Below are positions 1-5,902 of a DNA stretch of 6,389 nucleotides, piece after piece. The notes beneath the pieces are model-generated. The model had not been told where the DNA came from, searched no databases, and worked only from the letters and a program-made list of their open reading frames with translations. The stretch comes from Calditrichota bacterium (GTDB lineage: Bacteria; Zixibacteria; MSB-5A5; GN15; FEB-12). Each line of letters starts with the position of its first letter. The first letter of the stretch is position 1. The stretch spans positions 1 to 6,389 of the forward strand of contig QQUK01000119.1 of NCBI GenBank assembly GCA_008501655.1. The letters run 5' to 3'. The position numbers were made by a program, and so were the translations under genes.

Positions 1-1
1 A

Positions 2-76
2 ATAATCAATGTCGTGCAGCTCGACAAACCGTGCGTTGATGCCGAGCTGGAACGGATGGTTGCTTTACCGGAATAA
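2..76 (+). CDS. C-terminal end of an unidentified protein (partial, faint ACT-domain resemblance)
   Basis: An open frame runs in from the left edge for 24 codons and ends at TAA (74-76). The peptide has the shape of a beta strand followed by a helix (IINVVQLDKP, then AELERMVALPE). This resembles the end of the regulatory ACT domain of D-3-phosphoglycerate dehydrogenase (SerA), where a strand is followed by a helix ending in ALPG or AIPG. The final strand usual in SerA is missing, so the match is weak and other proteins are possible. The reading as coding rests on sensible codon use and on the stop falling directly against the end of the convergent acetyltransferase gene. The start is outside the window. 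Confidence 0.45.
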   Translation: MINVVQLDKPCVDAELERMVALPE

Positions 77-541
77 CTAACTGATATATTTCATCATCAT
101 CAATGCAGGATTTGCTTCACCCCAGAGTGTTTTAAATTCTTCAATCGGGGTGAATCCGATATTCTGATAAAACTTACGGGTTTGAGCATACCCTTTGTCC
201 GGGTGAGCCGGACTTAAAGTCTTGACCTGTAAAAATGGAATAGAGTTATCTTTTAAATAAGACTCAGCCTTTTTAACAAGAAGTTTACCTACCCCCTTTC
301 GGTGGTGAGATTCTAAGATTCCCATCACATGAATTTCTGCTGATTTATCAAAATGCTTATTGATTGCGATAAAACCAATCTCCTGATCATTTTCATTTGC
401 TGCCCAGAATTTCATCGGTTTTACATCAATTACATAATCAACTATGGCTGATTCAATCCCGAACCATGCCGGTAAAGCTCTCAGGATTTTATTTGTAATT
501 TCTGATTTTTTTTCTTTATCTATGATTTCAATAATATTCAT
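77..541 (-). CDS. GNAT family N-acetyltransferase
   Basis: Encodes a 154-residue soluble, probably cytoplasmic enzyme that transfers acetyl from acetyl-CoA to an unidentified amine. It is one GNAT domain. An LPAWFGIE stretch lies at residues 23-30, followed by the strand KFWAANENDQEIGFIA (44-59). The acetyl-CoA loop HHRKGVG is at 79-85, after the strand EIHVMGILE. FLQVKTLSPAHPD (103-115) and RKFYQNIGF (122-130, with the tyrosine typical of the GNAT core) follow. The ending TLWGEANPALMMMKYI fits a recognisable but functionally unassigned GNAT subgroup. The frame extends 20 codons further upstream to an ATG at 601, but that start lacks a ribosome binding site. The ATG at 541 has GGAG six bases before it and gives the usual family length. 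The stop directly abuts the stop of the convergent partial gene on the left. Substrate unknown. Confidence 0.88.
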   Translation of the reverse strand: MNIIEIIDKEKKSEITNKILRALPAWFGIESAIVDYVIDVKPMKFWAANENDQEIGFIAINKHFDKSAEIHVMGILESHHRKGVGKLLVKKAESYLKDNSIPFLQVKTLSPAHPDKGYAQTRKFYQNIGFTPIEEFKTLWGEANPALMMMKYIS

Positions 542-547
542 AACTTT

Positions 548-551
548 CTCC
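548..551 (-). promoter_or_regulatory. Shine-Dalgarno site deciding the acetyltransferase start
   Basis: On the minus strand the sequence reads GGAGAAAGTTATG, so GGAG lies six bases before the ATG at 541-539. The more distal in-frame ATG at 601-599 is preceded by a pyrimidine-rich stretch (CCCCTCATCA) with no such site. This supports the shorter 154-residue protein. Confidence 0.75.
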
Positions 552-568
552 AATTTTTCACGTAAATA

Positions 569-592
569 ATTATGAGACAGGTAAATAACCTG
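569..592 (-). promoter_or_regulatory. Tentative promoter/operator of the acetyltransferase gene
   Basis: On the minus strand CATAAT (574-569) matches five of six bases of a -10 box and would place the transcript start about 20 bases before the ATG at 541. Just upstream is a perfect interrupted palindrome, CAGGT-AAATA-ACCTG (578-592), in the spacer between this -10 and the expected -35. The -35 itself is poor (TATTCA at best). A palindrome in that position is a common place for a repressor or MerR-type activator, but no regulator gene is adjacent. Seen: the palindrome and the -10 match. Inferred: any regulatory role. Confidence 0.3.
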
Positions 593-601
593 AATAGACA
601 T

Positions 602-741
602 TGATGAGGGGATATGAGCTTACTTATTTAATCACAACACAATATAAGTTTTTATCTTGAAAAATCGATATAAAAAGCGGATTTTTTTTGAATAAATAGT
701 TTTTTCTATAGTAAATAGAGAAACAAACAGGAAAGAATATT
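602..741. other. AT-rich divergent intergenic region
   Basis: This stretch separates the leftward acetyltransferase gene from the rightward sigma-factor operon, so it must carry the sigma operon promoter unless that operon is read from afar. It is very AT-rich with long T runs (682-689 and 700-705). Near-consensus elements such as TTGAAA (657-662), TATAAA (669-674) and TATAGT (707-712) occur, but none pair at a proper 16-18 base spacing. No GGAAC-type ECF -35 is visible here, so autoregulation of the sigma factor cannot be read from the sequence. The only ordered structure is the inverted repeat at 701-723. No small gene or RNA is recognised. Confidence 0.5.
701..723 (+). repeat. Inverted repeat / AU-rich hairpin in the sigma-factor leader
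   Basis: TTTTTCTAT (701-709) can pair with ATAGAGAAA (715-723) across a five-base loop AGTAA. This gives nine consecutive pairs with one G-U wobble. The repeat ends six bases before the ribosome binding site of the sigma gene. As RNA it would be weak because only one pair is G-C; as DNA it is an imperfect dyad that includes TATAGT, a possible -10. It could be an operator or simply a product of AT-rich sequence. Confidence 0.35.
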
Positions 742-1290
742 ATGTGTTCAGATCAAGCATTAATTGGCGATATCAAATCAGGGAATAAAAATGCCCTGGG
801 AAAGCTTGTGGAACGTCACAAGCAATCCGCCTATAGAATAGCTTTGGGACTTGTTGGCAACAAAGATGATGCATTCGATATATCTCAGGAAGCATTTCTT
901 AGGGTCTACCGGTCAGCTGACACCTACGATGAATCTCAGCCGTTTCTCCCCTGGTTTTACAAGATTATATCAAATCTTTCTAAAACCTGGTTATCCAAAA
1001 GATCACGGCGTGAGAATAAAATGGTCGATGTCGATGATACATCATATTTATTAATCGACCGTTCAAATCCTGAAGAGAATCTAGAGAAAAAAGAAATCGC
1101 AGTAAAACTCAGACGGGCATTGCTCGAACTCGACTTTGAGGACCGGGAGATCATCACTCTTCAGCATTTTCGGGGTATGTCTTATGATGAGATTGCAAAC
1201 CTACTTGGTATCCCTAAAGGGACTGTAATGTCACGTCTGTATTATGCCAGAAAAAAACTGGCAGATTTAATGAGGCAATTTTATGAGTAA
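742..1290 (+). CDS. ECF-family RNA polymerase sigma factor (sigma-E/RpoE-like)
   Basis: Encodes a 182-residue extracytoplasmic-function sigma factor that directs RNA polymerase to a set of stress or envelope promoters. Region 2 spans about residues 20-92. It includes the helix with DISQEAFLRVY (46-56), which binds the polymerase clamp, and the -10 recognition part around PWFYKIISNLSKTWLSKRSRR. A charged linker (93-120) contains the frequent NPEENLEKKE motif. Region 4 (about 125-178) carries the -35-binding helix-turn-helix, MSYDEIANLLGIPKGTVMSRLYYAR (146-170). There is no C-terminal extension, as usual for a group controlled by an anti-sigma factor. The start ATG has AGGAAAG (729-735) six bases before it. 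The stop lies inside the start of the next gene, the anti-sigma factor, so both are co-translated. The target regulon cannot be read from the protein. Confidence 0.95.
   Translation: MCSDQALIGDIKSGNKNALGKLVERHKQSAYRIALGLVGNKDDAFDISQEAFLRVYRSADTYDESQPFLPWFYKIISNLSKTWLSKRSRRENKMVDVDDTSYLLIDRSNPEENLEKKEIAVKLRRALLELDFEDREIITLQHFRGMSYDEIANLLGIPKGTVMSRLYYARKKLADLMRQFYE
1271..1275 (+). promoter_or_regulatory. Shine-Dalgarno site of the anti-sigma gene inside the sigma gene
   Basis: TGAGG lies within the last codons of the sigma gene, seven bases before the anti-sigma ATG at 1283. The two genes share eight bases (ATGAGTAA), an arrangement that couples translation and keeps the two products balanced. 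Confidence 0.65.
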
Positions 1291-1726
1291 AAGCAAGCGG
1301 GAATTGTTAGCAGGGTACGTGGATGGGGAACTTACCGATGAAGAACGTCTTGCATTTGAAGAGGAGTTAAAAGTGAACAAACAGCTCAGAGAGGAGCTTG
1401 AAGAATTTAAAGCTCTTGCTGATGTCACCGGTGTTATGCAGTATGCCGATCTACCTCAGGCGGTATGGGATAATTACTGGCAATCGCTTTACCGAAAACT
1501 TGAACGGGGATTCGGTTGGATTTTCTTCTCACTTGGAGCTATGATTCTGATGGGCTTTGGTCTGTTTAAGTTTTTCGAAGAATTGTTTAATGACCCGGAA
1601 GTTCCGGCATTAATAAAATTCGGTGTCTCGGCTTTATCCGTAGGAGTCACTGTTTTATTTGTTTCTTTAACCCGTGAGCGTCTGTTTGCTTATAAACATG
1701 ACCGCTATAAGGGAGTAATTCGATGA
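1283..1726 (+). CDS. Membrane anti-sigma factor without zinc ligands
   Basis: Encodes a 147-residue protein that most likely holds the upstream sigma factor inactive at the inner membrane. The N-terminal 45 residues look like the anti-sigma fold: LLAGYVDGELTDEERLAFEEEL followed by a charged helix LREELEEFKAL (35-45). The HxxxCxxC motif of zinc anti-sigma factors is absent; there is no cysteine at all and only one histidine, near the end. A middle part, WDNYWQSLYRKLERGFGW (62-79), leads into a first membrane helix (about 77-98). A short loop FNDPEVPA and a second membrane helix (about 110-129) follow, so the N-terminus and the basic tail would both be cytoplasmic. With almost no periplasmic domain, a RseA-style cleavage signal is not obvious. 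The role rests on overlap with the sigma gene, fold and topology. Confidence 0.85.
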   Translation: MSKSKRELLAGYVDGELTDEERLAFEEELKVNKQLREELEEFKALADVTGVMQYADLPQAVWDNYWQSLYRKLERGFGWIFFSLGAMILMGFGLFKFFEELFNDPEVPALIKFGVSALSVGVTVLFVSLTRERLFAYKHDRYKGVIR

Positions 1727-2043
1727 TACTCACAACCGGAGAGTTTGTAGCTCATAAAAAAATTGTAAAAACACTTGGACTCGTCCGCGGAAATACCGTT
1801 CGGGCAAGACATGTCGGCCGCGATATTGGTGCTTTTTTCCGTACCATAATAGGTGGAGAAGTCTCAGAATACACCAAACTGATTGCTGAATCAAGAGAGC
1901 AGGCTATTGATAGAATGATCGAGGAAGCAAAAGGAATGGGTGCCAACGCAATCATCCAGGTTCGTTTTTCAACCTCAGGTATTATGTCGGGTTCCGCTGA
2001 ATTGCTTGCTTACGGTACTGCCGTTTTTTGTGAAGAAGAATAA
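1723..2043 (+). CDS. YbjQ/UPF0145 family protein (putative heavy-metal-binding domain)
   Basis: Encodes a 106-residue soluble protein without signal peptide, the full length of the YbjQ family (E. coli YbjQ is about 107). Family features seen are an N-terminal strand pair around GLVRGNTVRARHVGRDI (18-34), RTIIGGEVSEY (40-50), the helix REQAIDRMIEEAKGMGANAIIQVRF (58-82) and the final GTAVF strand. Members form ring-like oligomers; the often used 'heavy-metal-binding' label is not a proven function. The only cysteine is close to the end (CEEE). The gene starts in the ATGA overlapping the anti-sigma stop (1723-1726), with GGGAG (1711-1715) seven bases upstream, so it is a translationally coupled third member of the sigma operon. 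It is probably linked to the same stress response, but its task there is unknown. Confidence 0.9.
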   Translation: MILTTGEFVAHKKIVKTLGLVRGNTVRARHVGRDIGAFFRTIIGGEVSEYTKLIAESREQAIDRMIEEAKGMGANAIIQVRFSTSGIMSGSAELLAYGTAVFCEEE

Positions 2044-2045
2044 TA

Positions 2046-2078
2046 GGAACTTGACGGATAGTTTTGCTTTTGTTTAAT
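2046..2078 (+). promoter_or_regulatory. Candidate promoter of the LtaS-like gene
   Basis: Two readings overlap here. TTGACG (2051-2056) and TTTAAT (2073-2078) each match five of six bases of a housekeeping promoter with a 16-base spacer, placing the start near 2084-2087. GGAACTT (2046-2052) is identical to the -35 of E. coli sigma-E promoters and could be read by the ECF sigma factor encoded 0.8 kb upstream, although no clear ECF -10 (such as TCTGA or TCAAA) follows. Both place the transcript start only a few bases before the ATG at 2089. The same GGAACTT also occurs by chance inside the anti-sigma gene (1327-1333), so that motif alone is weak evidence. Confidence 0.4.
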
Positions 2079-2088
2079 TACCTCACTA

Positions 2089-4059
2089 ATGAAAGCTGAT
2101 ACATTAACATCCCGATCTCAATCCCCAAACAGTATATCCCCTTTTTATTATCTGTTTTCAATATATTTTATCGGTTTGATAGTCTTTTACTCGCTCAGGT
2201 TTTTCTTCTATATAAACTTCCCTGAAAACACAGCTGATTTAACATCATTTGAGATTATCACAGCATTTTTAATCGGTATTCGTTTTGACCAGATAGTTGT
2301 ACTCATCATTATGACCCCCCTCTTCATTGTTGTGCCATGGATGAAGCGATTTTCAAAGTTGTTTTTGAACTCTGTCTCTGTGTATATAACGATTCTATTT
2401 TCTTTTATTATTATTGTTTCATTGGCGGATATCAGATTTTTTAAATATATAGGCGCCCACCTTAATTTTTTAGTATTTGAATATATAGATGAAGGTACTT
2501 CATTTACGGATACGATACTGAGTGACAGTAAAATATTACTTTATTCATGCATCTGGATTGTAGGGACAATTATTACATTCCTTATGGTACAAAAATCATC
2601 AAAAACACTGAAAAGAACAACAATACAGTATCGATTCATTTCCAGAATACTCATCACAATCCCTCTTTACATTTTAGTATTTATTGGTATTCGCGGTTCA
2701 CTCGGAGTCAAACCGTTAGACTGGGGTGCAGCATATTTCAGCGACAAACCTTTTCTCAATCAACTTGCTTTAAACGGTATTTATACACTTGGCCGGACTC
2801 TTACCGAAAAAAACCATGACCCCCGCCTGATATTTAAAGACGAAACAGAACGATTCCCTTTTGTCGATTTTGATGATGGATTGCGTTCGGTTGAAAGAAT
2901 GTTATCGCAACCAAATCAGGTCTGGGACATTAATAGCAAAGAGTTAAAAAGAGAAATTCTGCAGCCTGACAACACTTATGGATTTCAACCTAATGTAATT
3001 CTGGTTGTCATGGAAGGATGGTCTGGAGAATATACCGGGGTACTTGGTTCCGACCTGAACCTCACTCCCAATTTTGATTCTCTTTCTGAGAGAGGAATCA
3101 TTTTCACCGATTTTTATGCAACCGGTACCAGAACGAATTTCGGGCTTATCTCTTCCCTCTGTTCTTATCCGTCATTACCGGGACGTGCCATAATGAAAAG
3201 GTATAATGCGTACAACCATTTTAACTCACTCCCGGAGATTCTGAGCAACAGAGGTTATACTAATTTGTTTATGTATGGTGGCGATCTTAGTTTTGACAAT
3301 ATGCAGGGATACTTCAAGACTAAAGAAGTGCATAATTTTATCGGTCAATCTGATTTTGATTCTGAGGATGTTTTTTCAATCTGGGGAGCTACCGACAAGG
3401 CTTTATACAGCAAGTTACTTACCGTTAGTGACACTTTGAGCCGACCATTTTTTACGACAGCTTTAACATTGTCAAACCATAAACCGTTTGATTTACCTGA
3501 TTCATCGCTACAGGTCTTTGAAGATGACTCATTTCTTTCCCAAATCTATAATGCAATACATTATGCTGATTATGCTGTCGGGCAATTTCTCAAAGAGATT
3601 TCTCAGAAACCATATTTTGATAGCACCATTATACTTTTTGTACCTGACCATACACAGCTCGGGAATAGTAAAGGTGCTATCGAGCCAAACAACTTCCATA
3701 TACCGTTTTTGATATATTCTCCACTTGTTTCAAGTCAAATAATTCATACCACAGGAAGTCAGGTTGACATCACTCCGACTCTTATGCATCTCTTAGGGGG
3801 ACATTACAATTACAAGGGTTGGGGCCGAAATCTTTTTATTGTTGATTCAACCGATGGTTTTGCTGTAGTAAATGCCAACCAGAGAACCGGAATCATAACA
3901 AAGGATTACCTGTATAAAGAGGATATTGGAATCTCATTTAAATTAAAATTAAGAGATTCAGTTAACAGTGATATGTTTGATTTAGACGAAATCCAATCAG
4001 ATTTCCGCATCTATCTTCAGATAGCTGACCAACTCTCACTCAAGCAGACTATCGAATAA
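2089..4059 (+). CDS. LtaS-like membrane sulfatase-fold phosphoglycerol/phosphoethanolamine transferase
   Basis: Encodes a 656-residue inner-membrane enzyme of the alkaline phosphatase superfamily, LTA synthase/OpgB type. Five membrane helices (about 20-42, 57-83, 95-114, 148-167, 183-201) precede an outward-facing catalytic domain (about 300-585). The key site residues of S. aureus LtaS can be placed: metal ligand E309 in VVMEGW, nucleophile T349 in TGTRTNFG, H464 in SNHKPF, and D520-H521 in VPDHTQ. The enzyme should therefore be active, moving a head group such as phosphoglycerol from a lipid to a periplasmic acceptor. A Gram-negative host would not make teichoic acid, so a glycan or glycolipid acceptor is more likely; the true substrate is unknown. 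No Shine-Dalgarno sequence precedes the ATG. An in-frame stop (2059-2061) rules out a longer protein, and the next methionine lies inside the membrane domain. The 3' end overlaps the convergent YejM-like gene by 11 bases. Confidence 0.88.
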   Translation: MKADTLTSRSQSPNSISPFYYLFSIYFIGLIVFYSLRFFFYINFPENTADLTSFEIITAFLIGIRFDQIVVLIIMTPLFIVVPWMKRFSKLFLNSVSVYITILFSFIIIVSLADIRFFKYIGAHLNFLVFEYIDEGTSFTDTILSDSKILLYSCIWIVGTIITFLMVQKSSKTLKRTTIQYRFISRILITIPLYILVFIGIRGSLGVKPLDWGAAYFSDKPFLNQLALNGIYTLGRTLTEKNHDPRLIFKDETERFPFVDFDDGLRSVERMLSQPNQVWDINSKELKREILQPDNTYGFQPNVILVVMEGWSGEYTGVLGSDLNLTPNFDSLSERGIIFTDFYATGTRTNFGLISSLCSYPSLPGRAIMKRYNAYNHFNSLPEILSNRGYTNLFMYGGDLSFDNMQGYFKTKEVHNFIGQSDFDSEDVFSIWGATDKALYSKLLTVSDTLSRPFFTTALTLSNHKPFDLPDSSLQVFEDDSFLSQIYNAIHYADYAVGQFLKEISQKPYFDSTIILFVPDHTQLGNSKGAIEPNNFHIPFLIYSPLVSSQIIHTTGSQVDITPTLMHLLGGHYNYKGWGRNLFIVDSTDGFAVVNANQRTGIITKDYLYKEDIGISFKLKLRDSVNSDMFDLDEIQSDFRIYLQIADQLSLKQTIE

Positions 4060-5896
4060 ATTTTTCAAATCCCTTGAGCACATTGAGTATCTTCTCATAA
4101 TTATTTTCAATATACTGATTTTCATCTTCGAGAAGTTTATATTCTGAGTCGCGAACTTCAAACGCTGCCATGTTGTACATTTCGTAAGAGAATATTATGG
4201 TTGCATCATCACCAATAATTGCTGATTTATCCCATGCTGCAGCTACAATAGGCAACCTTGAAGTTGTATCAAATAGATTTTTCCCCTGTGAATAGGTACT
4301 GACAGAATCTGAATAGCCAAGATACGATAACATCGTCGGCACCAGATCAAGGTGACTTGTCAGATGGTTAAATACTTTCGGTAAGGCATCAGGGACATAC
4401 ATGATCATCGGTACTTTTGTTTGCTGTTTTGAAAATGCTGAAGTATGTCCAAAATTTCCACTTTCATAGAACTCTTCCCCGTGGTCTCCGGTTATGACTA
4501 TAATCGTATTATCCATCAGATTTTTATCTTTTAAAATCTCCAGTACTTTTGCGACTTCGTCATCATCAAAGCGGATAGCATTCATATAAGCATGTCTGAC
4601 TGCTGTCGAGTCTGTCACTCCCAAAGTTACATAATTCGGAGTACGTAGAGACGGCGTATAGATCTCATATTCTTTTGGGTATCGGTAGTACATATGAGGT
4701 GCATCATAGAATAAAAATGAGAAAAACGGTTTATCCTGATCTCTTGATTCAAGCCATGAAATAAAATTTTTCGTCAGACTGATATCTTTTGTGTCGGCAT
4801 AGACACCATCAAGCGAATCCTGGATATATTCCTGAATGTCAATAAAACAGGTCGAACGGAACTCCGGATTATAAAGGGAAGTACTTGACAGAACCTGAAA
4901 ATCATATCCATTTTCTTTGAGTTCATTTATAAAAACAGGGCGGATTCTTTCATTCAAAAATGGATGCCAATAATAGCCATACAAAGAGTAAAACATTGAA
5001 AAGACACCAAACCGTGAGCCGTTGCCACCGCTGTAATGATTTGTAAACCGATGAGATCTTTGCGCAAAAGTATACAAGTTCGGTGAAACTTCAGGATTCA
5101 GCATATCATACCGCCAGGAATCGATGGCAATCCAGATTATATTCATATCATTTATTGAATCAGGTCTTACTACCGGCTCTATCGGATATTTTAAACCGCT
5201 TGTCGATTTTTCGTATGAAAATGTTAATTGTTGCGAAGGATCATACCCGAGATATTTTTCAGCAAAGGATTTAATCGTCAGTTTTTGATACATCGGATAA
5301 ACATTACCAAATCTTGTCACGCTCCGGTTACTGTACAAGTTGGAATAAGCATAGATAAATTTATCCGAAGCAAGTACCAATAGAAAAATGACAAATCCTA
5401 AAATAAATCTTTTTATTGATACTTTTTGTTCTTTCTTTTTTACCATTCTAATAAAAATTTTATGGAGTAAAAATATCAGGCATAGAACTCCGATAAAGTA
5501 TACAATCAATGTCATAAGACTCAAATGCAGGGTGTCACCGGTACCCCTAACTGTAAGTAATTTCCAGACCATACCGTTAAAATGGAATTTGTACAAACGA
5601 TAAATCGTGATATCTACAAAGGTAAAGGCAAAAAAGAGTGTAAGAAAAACAACACTCATCCACTGAAGTGCTGTTCTATTTCTGAAAATAAATGCAAACA
5701 GAAATAAGCCAGATATTGGGATAATATAGAGCATTATGGTATTTGCAAACAAAGAGAGATGCACAAACCCTATTGATGCGATAGTATCAATACCCGGTGT
5801 ATACAATACATAGAGATAATTCAATATCAGATAGAGTAAAAAACTCCAGCTCAAAAAACGATATACTGTTCTGAGATTTTCTTTGATAAGTTTCAC
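4049..5896 (-). CDS. YejM/PbgA-like inner-membrane sulfatase-fold protein
   Basis: Encodes a 615-residue protein with five membrane helices (about 13-32, 47-71, 77-98, 123-145, 162-182), a linker and a periplasmic sulfatase-like domain (about 250-545). Several parts match E. coli YejM (PbgA/LapC) as I remember it: KFHFNGMVWKLL after helix 3, HYSGGNGSRFGVFSMFY at the active-site loop, and TYSQGKNLFD near the end. YejM adjusts lipopolysaccharide synthesis by binding LPS and LapB, and has lost much of its metal site. Here the site looks intact: D259 (IAIDSW), S294 at the nucleophile place, H401 (DAPHMY), D471-H472 (GDHGEEF) and H484 (FGHTSAF). It may therefore be an active hydrolase or transferase rather than a pure sensor. 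The start is GTG, six bases after the stop of the ammonia-lyase gene, with a purine-rich AGAGGAGA unusually close to it. A TTG at codon 15 is a less likely alternative. Confidence 0.85.
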   Translation of the reverse strand: MKLIKENLRTVYRFLSWSFLLYLILNYLYVLYTPGIDTIASIGFVHLSLFANTIMLYIIPISGLFLFAFIFRNRTALQWMSVVFLTLFFAFTFVDITIYRLYKFHFNGMVWKLLTVRGTGDTLHLSLMTLIVYFIGVLCLIFLLHKIFIRMVKKKEQKVSIKRFILGFVIFLLVLASDKFIYAYSNLYSNRSVTRFGNVYPMYQKLTIKSFAEKYLGYDPSQQLTFSYEKSTSGLKYPIEPVVRPDSINDMNIIWIAIDSWRYDMLNPEVSPNLYTFAQRSHRFTNHYSGGNGSRFGVFSMFYSLYGYYWHPFLNERIRPVFINELKENGYDFQVLSSTSLYNPEFRSTCFIDIQEYIQDSLDGVYADTKDISLTKNFISWLESRDQDKPFFSFLFYDAPHMYYRYPKEYEIYTPSLRTPNYVTLGVTDSTAVRHAYMNAIRFDDDEVAKVLEILKDKNLMDNTIIVITGDHGEEFYESGNFGHTSAFSKQQTKVPMIMYVPDALPKVFNHLTSHLDLVPTMLSYLGYSDSVSTYSQGKNLFDTTSRLPIVAAAWDKSAIIGDDATIIFSYEMYNMAAFEVRDSEYKLLEDENQYIENNYEKILNVLKGFEKFIR

Positions 5897-5902
5897 TCTC
5901 CT
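5897..5902 (-). promoter_or_regulatory. Coupled stop/start junction with very close ribosome binding site
   Basis: On the minus strand the junction reads TAG-AGG-AGA-GTG: the stop of the ammonia-lyase gene, six bases, then the GTG start of the YejM-like gene in the same frame. AGGAG ends one base before the GTG (GAGG three bases before), much closer than the usual five to nine. Restart by ribosomes that have just finished the upstream gene is the likeliest way it is translated. Confidence 0.55.

Noticed and set aside
2..76. Sign of recent transfer from the higher GC (about 49%) of the left-edge fragment
   Set aside because: Only 76 bases are visible, too few to separate from ordinary variation between genes.
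542..601. A 20-residue N-terminal extension of the acetyltransferase starting at the ATG at 601-599
   Set aside because: No ribosome binding site precedes it, whereas the internal ATG at 541 has GGAG at ideal spacing and yields the usual family length.
657..712. Housekeeping promoter for the sigma operon from TTGAAA, TATAAA or TATAGT
   Set aside because: No pair of these elements has a 16-18 base spacer; in such AT-rich DNA single matches are expected by chance.
1327..1333. GGAACTT as a second ECF -35 element
   Set aside because: It lies inside the anti-sigma coding region, encoded by ordinary Gly-Glu-Leu codons, with no gene start downstream at a suitable distance.
2089..4059. True lipoteichoic acid synthase (ltaS)
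   Set aside because: The catalytic residues fit the family, but the context suggests a Gram-negative cell without lipoteichoic acid, so the specific name and substrate are not justified.
4039..4078. Intrinsic terminator between the convergent genes
   Set aside because: The only inverted repeat has six-base arms, a 28-base loop and no following T tract, so it does not look like a rho-independent terminator.
5083..5603. Short plus-strand reading frames opposite the YejM-like gene
   Set aside because: They have no ribosome binding sites or recognisable motifs and lie antisense to a well-supported gene.
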